Below are positions 1 to 6,734 of a stretch of DNA of 32,202 nt, piece after piece. This DNA comes from Chloroflexota bacterium. Its GTDB lineage: Bacteria > Chloroflexota > Dehalococcoidia > Lucifugimonadales > UBA826. Both the position numbers and the translations under genes were made by a program. The notes beneath the pieces are model-generated. The model was not told where the DNA came from. It ran no database searches and saw nothing but the letters and a program-made list of their open reading frames with translations. The stretch's first letter is position 1; each line of letters starts with the position of its first letter. The stretch lies in contig PBWI01000084.1 of NCBI GenBank assembly GCA_002728195.1, positions 11,367-43,568 on the forward strand. The letters are read 5' to 3'.

Positions 1-698
1 CCTTCCTTAATCATGAGGTCGGCTATCTCACTAATTGACGTAGATATATCTGTAGCTATCATATCAACCCGGGGAACCATGATTTCTCGGACTACTGTCC
101 TGTCCAATTGAAAAACCCCTCTTATCATACGAACTTCATGTTCTTCGAGAGGCTCTCCTTCATCATTCATTTGCATTGCTATGTTGCGGTTTTCATCAAT
201 GTCAGAAGCTTCTTCTACAGTACCAATTTCTATGATTCGTTCCTGTGACCTAGTTATGGGTCTTAGGGTTGTACCAATGAAAATAGCTAATCTGTAAATC
301 TGAATTGCTGCTCTTGGGCCGCTATGTCTGCCGGCTACTTTAGCGAGGGTTTCTAAAACTCCTAGAACCAGAAGACTTAACAAACCAATAATGCCCATTT
401 GGACTAATGAATAGGTGGTGAATTCAGGTTCAGAAACATTGTAAAAGATGGAATAGGAAATTATGATTGCGAAGGTGAGCGCAGCGGTTTTTATTATTGA
501 AAAAGCAGAATTGGATTGGTCAGCTTTGCGAAATAGGTCTTCCAGTTTTTCTAATCCTGGTCTGTCTTCGCTGCGCCAGATAAAAATTGCTTCTCTAGTT
601 ACCGTGCCAATCACATGCTGAATAAAACCAATTAAGGTAAAAAATGCAATAGAAGCTATTAGCGCGAGGCTAGATAAATCGCTTATATCAGTGTCCAA
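1..698 (-). CDS. HlyC/CorC-type CBS-domain membrane protein (partial)
   Basis: The C-terminal part runs off the left edge; about 232 residues are visible. I read it by reverse-translating the edge. The N-terminal part has hydrophobic segments near residues 9-28, 58-78, 88-108 and 118-132, consistent with a DUF21-like membrane domain. It is followed by an acidic linker and then VREIMVPRVDMIATD, the signature that opens the CBS pair in the HlyC/CorC/TlyC family. Members are linked to cation (Mg/Co) transport or tolerance; the substrate here is unknown. The start is taken as TTG at 698, because the frame has no ATG or GTG between it and the upstream gene. It lies 13 bases after the glmU stop, so co-transcription with glmU is likely. 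No clear Shine-Dalgarno sequence is seen. Family assignment is fairly sure; function is not. Confidence 0.8.
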   Translation of the reverse strand, partial: MDTDISDLSSLALIASIAFFTLIGFIQHVIGTVTREAIFIWRSEDRPGLEKLEDLFRKADQSNSAFSIIKTAALTFAIIISYSIFYNVSEPEFTTYSLVQMGIIGLLSLLVLGVLETLAKVAGRHSGPRAAIQIYRLAIFIGTTLRPITRSQERIIEIGTVEEASDIDENRNIAMQMNDEGEPLEEHEVRMIRGVFQLDRTVVREIMVPRVDMIATDISTSISEIADLMIKE

Positions 699-711
699 TA
701 TGACTTTGGGT

Positions 712-2058
712 CTATAAAGACCTATCCCCCTTTAATATACGTGCGGGAGTTCCGATTCCTTTTGAGAAATCAGGAATATCCTTTGTTATTATTGACCCTG
801 CCCCAGTAATTGACTTTTCCCCAATGATTACAGGAGCAATGAGTTTCGTGTCTGATCCTATGAAAGCCTCATCTTTTATAATGGTTCTGTGTTTATCAGT
901 GCCATCATAGTTACAGGTTATGGTACCTGCTCCAATATTCACATTAGAACCAATGTCTGAATCCCCCAAATAGCAATGATGTCCTGATTTAGTACCGTTC
1001 CCTAGGGTACAGTTTTTTATTTCCACATAATTCCCTATTTCAACATTACTTTTCAATATGGATCCTTCTCTAATATGACTGTAAGGGCCGACTTTCACTT
1101 CGTCAAGAATTACCGCCGATTCTATAGTAGACGACTTAATTATACATTTCGAACCTATGGAGCTATTTGAAATCACACTGTTTGGGCCGATTTCACTATG
1201 AAAAGAAATATTGGTATTACCTGTTAAATGGGTGTTGGGGAAAATGGTTGTGTCTGCTCCAATTGTAACTTCGGAATCAATGTAGGTAGTGTCTGGGTCT
1301 ATAATGATTACTCCATCATTCATGAGCTTTTCACAAATAGCTGCCCTTGATAATTTTCCGGCTCTGGCCAAATCAGATTTGTTATTCACGCCTATAATTT
1401 CCTCTTCCTCAGTTATTAACGATTCTATATTAAGCTTTAAGATATGCGCGAAATTTATAAGGTCGGTTAAAAAAAATTCCCCAGACTTGGAAGGCTTCAG
1501 GGATTCTAACGCGTCCCATAACCATGATGTTTTGAAACAATACGCACCGGCATTAATTTCATCAATAAGCTTCTGTTCAATATCTGCTTCAGGTTCTTCA
1601 ACTATATTTGTGATTTTCCCTTCACTATTTCTGATTATTCGTCCGAAACCTTTCGGACGTTTTACTTTGGACGTTAGTACAGTTATGTCGGCTTCTGATG
1701 ATTGGTGATGGTTTATTAATGTGGTAAGAGTTTCAGATTTTATAAGGGGCATATCGCTATTTAATACTAGTATGTTTTTGGCCTTGTCTGCTTTTCGTTT
1801 GCTCTGTAGCAGAGCGTGACCACTACCCTTTGGTGGGTCTTGAACAGCTAGTTCAGATTTATGCTCTAAAATATTTTGGAATGCTTCATGGTTTGCTGGA
1901 ACAATAGTGATTATGTCCTTAATTCTTGACTGAATTATTGCATTCACAATCCAAATTATCATTGGGGTCCCTGATAATTTGTGCAGAGGCTTTGGCAGAC
2001 GAGACTTCATTCTAGTTCCAGAGCCGCCTGCTAGTATAATCGCTTTAAAATTATGCAT
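712..2058 (-). CDS. glmU: Bifunctional UDP-GlcNAc pyrophosphorylase / glucosamine-1-phosphate N-acetyltransferase
   Basis: GlmU makes UDP-N-acetylglucosamine in the cytoplasm for peptidoglycan and other surface glycans. The C-terminal domain acetylates glucosamine-1-phosphate and the N-terminal domain then adds UMP. At 448 residues it has the normal family length. The nucleotidyltransferase domain shows LAGGSGTRM (residues 9-17), LPKPL with K23, and SDMPL (101-105). From about residue 250 a left-handed beta-helix of hexapeptide repeats follows. It contains SGHHCYLGD (358-366), with H360 aligned to the catalytic histidine of E. coli GlmU, and NIGAGTITCNYDG (374-386). Both activities therefore look intact. 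The start is ATG at 2058; I see no good ribosome site. The CBS-domain protein gene follows 13 bases downstream, and an SDR gene lies 70 bases upstream on the same strand. Confidence 0.96.
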   Translation of the reverse strand: MHNFKAIILAGGSGTRMKSRLPKPLHKLSGTPMIIWIVNAIIQSRIKDIITIVPANHEAFQNILEHKSELAVQDPPKGSGHALLQSKRKADKAKNILVLNSDMPLIKSETLTTLINHHQSSEADITVLTSKVKRPKGFGRIIRNSEGKITNIVEEPEADIEQKLIDEINAGAYCFKTSWLWDALESLKPSKSGEFFLTDLINFAHILKLNIESLITEEEEIIGVNNKSDLARAGKLSRAAICEKLMNDGVIIIDPDTTYIDSEVTIGADTTIFPNTHLTGNTNISFHSEIGPNSVISNSSIGSKCIIKSSTIESAVILDEVKVGPYSHIREGSILKSNVEIGNYVEIKNCTLGNGTKSGHHCYLGDSDIGSNVNIGAGTITCNYDGTDKHRTIIKDEAFIGSDTKLIAPVIIGEKSITGAGSIITKDIPDFSKGIGTPARILKGDRSL

Positions 2059-2128
2059 TATGTTTTATGAAAATGTTCTAACTGATGCGTGTCCTAATAG
2101 CAGTGGGCACACATAATTGTGGCAAATC

Positions 2129-2881
2129 TTATTGAGCCGTAATTCCTCCGTCAATAACTAATTCTGAGCCTGTCATATACGAAGATTCATCCGAAGCCAA
2201 AAATAAAACTCCTAAAGCCACGTCTTCTATGGTTCCTATTCGGCCAAGAGGTATTCTGGATATTGAGTTTTGTCTCCCTTCAGGTGTGGAAAGATTGTCC
2301 GCGATCATATCAGTGTCAATTGGTCCTGGGTGAACAGAATTTGCTCTGATATTGTCAGAGGCGTGTTGTATAGCAGTAAATTTAGTAAACAATCTCACCC
2401 CTCCTTTCGACGCACCGTATGCCCCGCCCCCTTGATTACCAACAAGTCCAGCTGTAGATGAAATATTAATTATTGATCCGCCCCCTGAGTGCCGCATTTC
2501 TGGGATAGCATATTTTGTTCCCAAAAAAACCCCCTTAAGATTAACTGACATAATTAAATCAAATTCCTCGTCTGAGGCTTCTTCAATTGGTACTTTACTG
2601 TATATACCTGCATTGTTAACCAGTATGTCTAAACTTTGATATTTTTCCATAGTGAATTTTATGCAGTTAATCCAACTTTCTGAAGAAGTTACATCCAGAT
2701 GAACGGCTGAAGCTATTCCTTTGTTTTTTACAATATCTAGAGCGTTGGACTCACATGACTCAATATCTAGGTCTGCCAAAACGACTTTGGCACCTTCACT
2801 TGCAAATAGGGCAGCTTCAAATGCACCTTGTCCCTTTCCAGCGCCTGAAATTATCGCCACTTTGTTATCCAGTCTTCCCAT
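2129..2881 (-). CDS. SDR-family NAD-dependent oxidoreductase
   Basis: A classical short-chain dehydrogenase/reductase of 250 residues, the usual length. Visible motifs are the cofactor glycine motif SGAGKGQG (12-19), D37 at the end of strand beta-2 (ADLD), which favours NAD(H) over NADP(H), NNAG (89-92), the catalytic serines near 141-142, Y155 and K159 (YGASK), and HPGPIDTDM after the active site. The sequence resembles the hydroxysteroid dehydrogenase / 3-oxoacyl reductase branch. Substrate cannot be told from sequence, and this family is often misnamed as FabG. The start is ATG at 2881, with GAGGT about 10 bases upstream. It is divergent from the small gene at 3037, and the 155-base space between them holds the promoter for that gene. 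Confidence 0.9.
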   Translation of the reverse strand: MGRLDNKVAIISGAGKGQGAFEAALFASEGAKVVLADLDIESCESNALDIVKNKGIASAVHLDVTSSESWINCIKFTMEKYQSLDILVNNAGIYSKVPIEEASDEEFDLIMSVNLKGVFLGTKYAIPEMRHSGGGSIINISSTAGLVGNQGGGAYGASKGGVRLFTKFTAIQHASDNIRANSVHPGPIDTDMIADNLSTPEGRQNSISRIPLGRIGTIEDVALGVLFLASDESSYMTGSELVIDGGITAQ

Positions 2882-2977
2882 GATTCTATACCTCTATGGC
2901 AGATTGTTAAGGAGTATTCTATCTCAGAATCAGTTTTTTGTTCATATAGATTTTTGCTACACCTTAAGATGCAACAA

Positions 2978-3006
2978 TTGACAGAACACTTGTTCTGTTC
3001 TAAAAT
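2978..3006 (+). promoter_or_regulatory. Near-consensus sigma70-type promoter of the small gene at 3037
   Basis: TTGACA at 2978-2983 and TAAAAT at 3001-3006 are separated by exactly 17 bases. The predicted transcript start is near 3013, giving a leader of about 24 bases with AGGA at 3026-3029, seven bases before the ATG. This is the strongest promoter-like sequence noticed in the window. The spacer is occupied by an inverted repeat listed separately. Confidence 0.7.
2983..2996. promoter_or_regulatory. Candidate LexA (SOS) operator
   Basis: AGAACACTTGTTCT is an inverted repeat of the form GAAC-N4-GTTC, with flanking A and T that extend the symmetry. This is the Gram-positive SOS box, also reported for LexA of the Chloroflexota member Dehalococcoides. 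It starts on the last base of the -35 element and fills the 5' part of the -35/-10 spacer, a classic place for repression. The call rests on pattern and position only; lexA is not in the window. Confidence 0.5.
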
Positions 3007-3036
3007 GTTCTAAATCGAATTTTCCAGGATGTAAAT

Positions 3037-3279
3037 ATGAATGAAGCAACACAATTGACACTATCTATAAAGGATGACAAAAAAAATCATCCAACTTTTC
3101 AAAATGGCTTAAACATAAATAACGGCCAAAAGGTTAAGTATTTAGGGAATGTTAGTGGGGGCCCGCTCACTGGCAGCAAGGGAATAATCAAGAAACTTTA
3201 CGCAAATAAGGCAGTAGTTGATATGGGATTGGTGGGAACTTGGAATGTTCCATACTATTTTCTGTCAGAGACCGCATAA
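3037..3279 (+). CDS. Small SH3/KOW-like protein, unknown function
   Basis: An 80-residue soluble protein. The first 27 residues look polar and flexible. Residues 28-78 form a compact glycine-rich, beta-rich stretch: GQKVKYLG, GPLTGSKGIIKKLY, KAVVDMG, then WNVPYYFL. The pattern of a glycine turn, G-x-I-x-x-L, a valine strand and a W-x-V-P ending resembles KOW/SH3-like barrels that bind nucleic acid or ribosomes. That is a fold-level impression, not a family match. The start is ATG at 3037, supported by AGGA seven bases upstream and a strong promoter at 2978-3006. A candidate SOS box in that promoter suggests induction by DNA damage. It ends 5 bases before the convergent hydrolase gene. No cysteines, signal peptide or membrane segment are seen. 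Confidence 0.7.
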   Translation: MNEATQLTLSIKDDKKNHPTFQNGLNINNGQKVKYLGNVSGGPLTGSKGIIKKLYANKAVVDMGLVGTWNVPYYFLSETA

Positions 3280-3284
3280 GTCGT

Positions 3285-4172
3285 TCAATTAAAGAAACCG
3301 TAGTTAATGTAATGAGATATGGTTTGCGCCACTAGTATGGGCTTCTGAATAGGTACATCATGTATGCTTTTTTCTAGCCAAACTGTATCAAATCTAGATA
3401 TTTTTGATTTTGCCTGATTTATTAAATTTTGCCTAAGTTTTTGTCTCGGATTTTTTTCTTCATTTAACCTTGCTGGTAAATTCAGAACAGGGCAATCTAT
3501 TGATGAAAACAATGTTGACGGTAAATGGTTCCAAAAGGCCTCTACAACTTTCAAGTGGCTAGATCTTTTAAAACGAGGTGTTATGGTGCCATCTATATTT
3601 TCTTGAAAATTGGCCATTACAATATCGGCTAAATCATATTTAATTGATATTTCATCTCGTTCACCCCAATCCCTTTTTGAAATTCTATCTCTTAGAAGTT
3701 TTTCTGTTAATCCATCAAAAAGTGGGGGTGCCATATCTATAAGGGCTTTTCCGAGGGAATTTCCTGGTATGGAGGATATTTCTATCAAACCTCCGTCTAT
3801 AAGACATATTCCACTTACCTGAGCTGACTTCTCCGCTGCAAAATTTAATGCAACGCTTCCACCCCACGAATGGCCAACTAATAATGGGTTGGTGATATGC
3901 GCAGCCTTTAAAAATAAAGATAAGTCGTTAGTGATAGTTTTGAAGTCATATCCATGATTTGGTTTGGAAGATAATCCATGTCCTCGCTGGTCTATGGCTA
4001 CCACTTTATTAGATTTTGCTAGGAGTGGGGCAACCAGATCCCAGATTTGGCTGTTAGAGGCCAAACCATGTATTAAAACTATGTTTTTGCCTTGCCCGCC
4101 CCAGTCCCGGATGTTGACCGATATTGGACCTATATCTATTAAGGTTTCTTTGGGAGTTAATTGACTGTCTAT
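3285..4172 (-). CDS. Alpha/beta hydrolase with apparent ATA start
   Basis: An alpha/beta-hydrolase-fold protein of about 295 residues if read from the ATA at 4172. The N-terminal strand (ETLIDIGPISVNIRDWGG) leads to the oxyanion motif HGLASNS (H35-G36). The nucleophile elbow is GHSWGG with S102, and the catalytic histidine is H271 (SIHDVP). The acid residue is not obvious. Starting at the only canonical in-frame codon, TTG at 4064, would cut the protein inside the oxyanion motif. The frame is open back to a TAA at 4199-4197, with no ATG, GTG or TTG before that TTG. GGAG at 4183-4180 sits seven bases before the ATA at 4172, which overlaps the upstream gene's stop codon. It is last in an apparent operon after the PAC2 and DUF2087-like genes. 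Substrate is unknown; ester hydrolases, dehalogenases and C-C hydrolases share these motifs. Confidence 0.8.
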   Translation of the reverse strand: MDSQLTPKETLIDIGPISVNIRDWGGQGKNIVLIHGLASNSQIWDLVAPLLAKSNKVVAIDQRGHGLSSKPNHGYDFKTITNDLSLFLKAAHITNPLLVGHSWGGSVALNFAAEKSAQVSGICLIDGGLIEISSIPGNSLGKALIDMAPPLFDGLTEKLLRDRISKRDWGERDEISIKYDLADIVMANFQENIDGTITPRFKRSSHLKVVEAFWNHLPSTLFSSIDCPVLNLPARLNEEKNPRQKLRQNLINQAKSKISRFDTVWLEKSIHDVPIQKPILVAQTISHYINYGFFN

Positions 4173-4519
4173 TATGTTACTCCAGGTATTGAATTATCCC
4201 ATTGAGCTTGCTTCAAGAATTCTTTTGAAGTTTTATAAAATATTCCTGATTCTTTTTCGATTTTAGTAAGGAAACCATTGCGAACCATATTTATTCTAAT
4301 TTGCACATGGTCTATCGAGAAAAGATTTCTATCTTTTATTCCTTCATGGATATCGTCTTCTGAATATTCTTCCCCTTCGGCGAAGGCTAGCATTACAAAA
4401 TGTAACGCAACCATCTTCTCCTTTGAATCCGTTGGGAAATCAGGGAGCATTGTGATGTCGTTTGTCCAACGACTAAATAAATTTTTATAGTAATCAGGAG
4501 TTATAAGTAGCTGCGACAC
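4172..4519 (-). CDS. DUF2087-like small protein
   Basis: A 115-residue soluble protein. Residues about 24-95 (LPDFPTDSKEKMVALHFVM, then GEEYSEDDIHEGI, HVQIRINMVRNGFL and GIFYKTS) match the layout of DUF2087: an LP-F-P-x-x-x-x-K lead, a helical segment, a Y-S-E-x-[DE]-[IV] helix start, and a winged-helix-like arginine-rich helix followed by G-[FL]-L. DUF2087 domains often sit at the end of ArsR-type regulators. Here it stands alone without a separate DNA-binding domain, so a regulatory role is only a guess. The start is ATG at 4519. It lies 35 bases after the PAC2 gene and its stop overlaps the apparent hydrolase start, indicating one transcript. Confidence 0.65.
   Translation of the reverse strand: MSQLLITPDYYKNLFSRWTNDITMLPDFPTDSKEKMVALHFVMLAFAEGEEYSEDDIHEGIKDRNLFSIDHVQIRINMVRNGFLTKIEKESGIFYKTSKEFLKQAQWDNSIPGVT
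4180..4183 (-). promoter_or_regulatory. Ribosome binding site supporting a non-canonical hydrolase start
   Basis: GGAG (minus strand, 4183 to 4180) lies four bases before one in-frame ATA (4175) and seven before a second (4172). No ATG, GTG or TTG occurs in the hydrolase frame here. The site lies inside the last codons of the upstream gene, which suggests translational coupling. Confidence 0.45.
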
Positions 4520-4554
4520 TTACTCATCCCCCACCATTATGGGTTTATTTATTT

Positions 4555-5433
4555 CTATTCCTGTCCACTTGACTGGCTTTTTAGGAAGTTTTCTATTTCC
4601 TTAACCATATCAGTTCCAGTGGGCATATCGTTTTGAGACCCATTAGCCTCATCGTACTGACTTTCCAGTCGAGACACATAAGAACTCACTTCGGGCTGTT
4701 TGGATATAGCATTGGATATTTCTTCCTTGAAGGCTTGTCCAGCTAAATCCAATTCACTCATATCTAGATCTATATCTACCAGGCTCTTTAGACGTTCCAA
4801 TAAAGCGAAGCTGGTCACAGGATTGGGGGAGGTTTGGACGTAATGAGGGCAGTGACCCCAAATATTTGCATGTGGAATATGGCTCTTGTTACATGCTTCT
4901 GCAAAAGCAGAATGTATTCCTGTCGGTCCTTGGTAGCCGGAATTCCGTATGCCTAACCACCTCGCTTTTTTACTCAGTTCCTGACTGCTGGCCCGGCCGG
5001 TTATTTTCACATCTCTTGTATGTGGAACGGCGTCCAGGAGAGCTCCAAGTGACACAATTAGCTCCACTCCAGATAATTTAGCCACCTCCATAACGGTGTC
5101 TGAAAATGTTCTCCATTTAAGGTTTGGCTCCGTTCCCACATACATCAAGATAGCATTTTCTGGGTTATTTTCAGGAACATAGCTGTAGAATTCATTTGTT
5201 GGCCACTTGATGATTCGTTCTTTCCTTCGGTTGATCCTGGTTTGAGGTCTGTTTGCAGTGAAATCATAATAGTTTTCAGGATCTATCTCTGCAATTTTTT
5301 TACTGGGCAATTTACGGACCATGTATCGGATTGCTCGAGTAGCAGCTTCAGCAGCATCTGGCCATCCAGCAAAGGCAACTACCATTGTAGGAAGCTTAGT
5401 CTTTGGGGTCTCGTGAACGATCAAGCCGTCCAT
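4555..5433 (-). CDS. PAC2-family protein (proteasome-assembly-chaperone-like fold)
   Basis: A 292-residue soluble protein of the bacterial PAC2 family. The N-terminal VVAFAGWPDAAEAATRAI (19-36), the central strand VELIVSLGALLDAVPHTR, and the GPTGIHSAF and HANIWGHCPHYV segments are typical of this family, which is common in Actinobacteria and Chloroflexota. The fold is purine-nucleoside-phosphorylase-like. Relatives in archaea and eukaryotes help assemble proteasomes, but the bacterial role is not known, and no proteasome gene is in the window. The last 80 residues are polar and probably helical. The start is ATG at 5433, with CGGAG six bases upstream. It is first in an apparent operon with the DUF2087-like and hydrolase genes. 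Confidence 0.85.
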   Translation of the reverse strand: MDGLIVHETPKTKLPTMVVAFAGWPDAAEAATRAIRYMVRKLPSKKIAEIDPENYYDFTANRPQTRINRRKERIIKWPTNEFYSYVPENNPENAILMYVGTEPNLKWRTFSDTVMEVAKLSGVELIVSLGALLDAVPHTRDVKITGRASSQELSKKARWLGIRNSGYQGPTGIHSAFAEACNKSHIPHANIWGHCPHYVQTSPNPVTSFALLERLKSLVDIDLDMSELDLAGQAFKEEISNAISKQPEVSSYVSRLESQYDEANGSQNDMPTGTDMVKEIENFLKSQSSGQE

Positions 5434-5599
5434 ATGTCGCTCCGTTACTGCTGAATTTATTCGAGTTTACCACTTTACACAATATAATCCAACAATTTTT
5501 TATGAATATCAGGATATTGTGGTTATAGATCAACAATTGGTTAATTGTAGGTATACTAAAATATAAAAATTCGCCACCTTTGATAGAGGATTTCAACAT

Positions 5600-6730
5600 A
5601 TGGAACTGTTTATTCATTCTTGGAAATTTTTGAGATATGAAATAACGAGAAATACAAGCTGGCATTGTGTTTCTGTTAGGACAAAATCAGGTCAAGAAAC
5701 GGTAGCTGAGTTTACGAAAGGTGGACAATCAAGCGAGGTAGCTGGACTTATCAATGAAATTCTCGAGAATATTTCTTCAGGAAGTATCCCTGGTGAAGAT
5801 GAGTTAGAAAAATATGTAGGAATAAAAGAAACTGTAGAGAGCGGATCAAATACCGCAGCTGCATTAAGTGCTGTTCGCACCGTTATAAGCCAGTTAAATG
5901 CTCTTGTTCATAATCTCCCTTTATGTGTGTACCTTAGTGGCCAATTTCCATCATCCATTGATTTGTATGCAAATATAAACAGGGGTTTGTTTGCAAGTGA
6001 TCGCTCTCCTGAAGACTTTGCGGACGCTGCATATCAAGCCGTATCGAAAGGGTTTACAGTAATTAAGTGTGCCCCATTTGATGAAATATTGTTTCCGAAC
6101 CCAGAGGACATTATATCTGTTGCTAGACACGGCATAGATCGACTACTTGCCATAAGAGAAAAGGTCGGCCCAGAGGTAGAAATCCTAGTAGATTGTCATA
6201 GTAGATTCGATAAGGATGCTGCCAAAATAGTTGCGGAATTGATAACTCCGATTGGGATTGGTTGGTTCGAGGAACCACTGGACCCTGTTGAGTTTCCTAC
6301 AGGATTAGCTGAACTCTCTAGAGATATAGCTCTGCCTATATCCGGTGGAGAGTCCGGCTACGGTCAGACTTTTTTCGATTCTTTAATCAATCTGAATTCA
6401 GTGCAAACCATAATGCCTGATATAAAATACTGTGGTGGTGTGGAAGAGGCGGTGCGAATTGCCAACAGTGCTATTAGGAGCGGAGTTGGATTTTCTCCAC
6501 ATTGTCCTTCCGGTCCAATATCTCTTCTTGCTTCAGCTCATGTATGTGCCTCCATTAACCAGAGGGTAATTCTTGAGCATGCTGTAGAAGAATTTGAATA
6601 CAGGCATGAATTCATTGATCCTTTTGAAGTCATAAGAGAGGGACAATTACATATGCCTAGCGGTCCGGGATTGGGAGCTGATATAAGCGTCAATGCTTTG
6701 GAAAAATACGGTGAATATTTTTCTTTATAG
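5600..6730 (+). CDS. Enolase-superfamily dehydratase, galactonate-dehydratase-like
   Basis: A 376-residue mandelate-racemase-type enolase-superfamily enzyme. These enzymes abstract a proton next to a carboxylate and typically dehydrate sugar acids. The capping domain is about residues 1-110 and the barrel follows. Metal ligands are D198 (VDCH), E224 (WFEEP) and E251 (GGES). H200 and H301 (FSPHCPSGP) are the likely acid/base pair. The D-x-H motif and the spacings D198-E224 and E251-H301 match D-galactonate dehydratase as I recall it. The strand-2 region reads IKCAPFDE, so the usual K-x-K is reduced to a single lysine, K156. The substrate may not be galactonate. AGAGGA lies upstream of the ATG. 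A TATACT at 5552-5557 may be a -10 element, but no good -35 is seen. It converges with the M20 peptidase gene, leaving 4 bases. Confidence 0.88.
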   Translation: MELFIHSWKFLRYEITRNTSWHCVSVRTKSGQETVAEFTKGGQSSEVAGLINEILENISSGSIPGEDELEKYVGIKETVESGSNTAAALSAVRTVISQLNALVHNLPLCVYLSGQFPSSIDLYANINRGLFASDRSPEDFADAAYQAVSKGFTVIKCAPFDEILFPNPEDIISVARHGIDRLLAIREKVGPEVEILVDCHSRFDKDAAKIVAELITPIGIGWFEEPLDPVEFPTGLAELSRDIALPISGGESGYGQTFFDSLINLNSVQTIMPDIKYCGGVEEAVRIANSAIRSGVGFSPHCPSGPISLLASAHVCASINQRVILEHAVEEFEYRHEFIDPFEVIREGQLHMPSGPGLGADISVNALEKYGEYFSL

Positions 6731-6734
6731 GCAA

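Noticed and set aside
1289-1708. A 139-codon plus-strand open frame opposite glmU
   Set aside because: It lies wholly antisense to a clearly functional glmU and has no recognisable motif or ribosome site.
2070-3013. The 12-base word AAAATGTTCTAA occurs at 2070-2081 and 3002-3013
   Set aside because: Many 12-base repeats are expected by chance in a 32-kb AT-rich window, and the contexts differ (leader of glmU versus promoter of the small gene).
5534-5550. CAATT-GGTT-AATTG inverted repeat before the enolase-superfamily gene
   Set aside because: Five-base AT-rich arms are common by chance, and no matching -35 element was found to anchor it as an operator.
5396-5665. An 89-codon minus-strand frame covering the gap between PAC2 and the enolase-superfamily gene
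   Set aside because: It overlaps both neighbours, has no domain features, and the gap itself looks like an AT-rich divergent promoter region.
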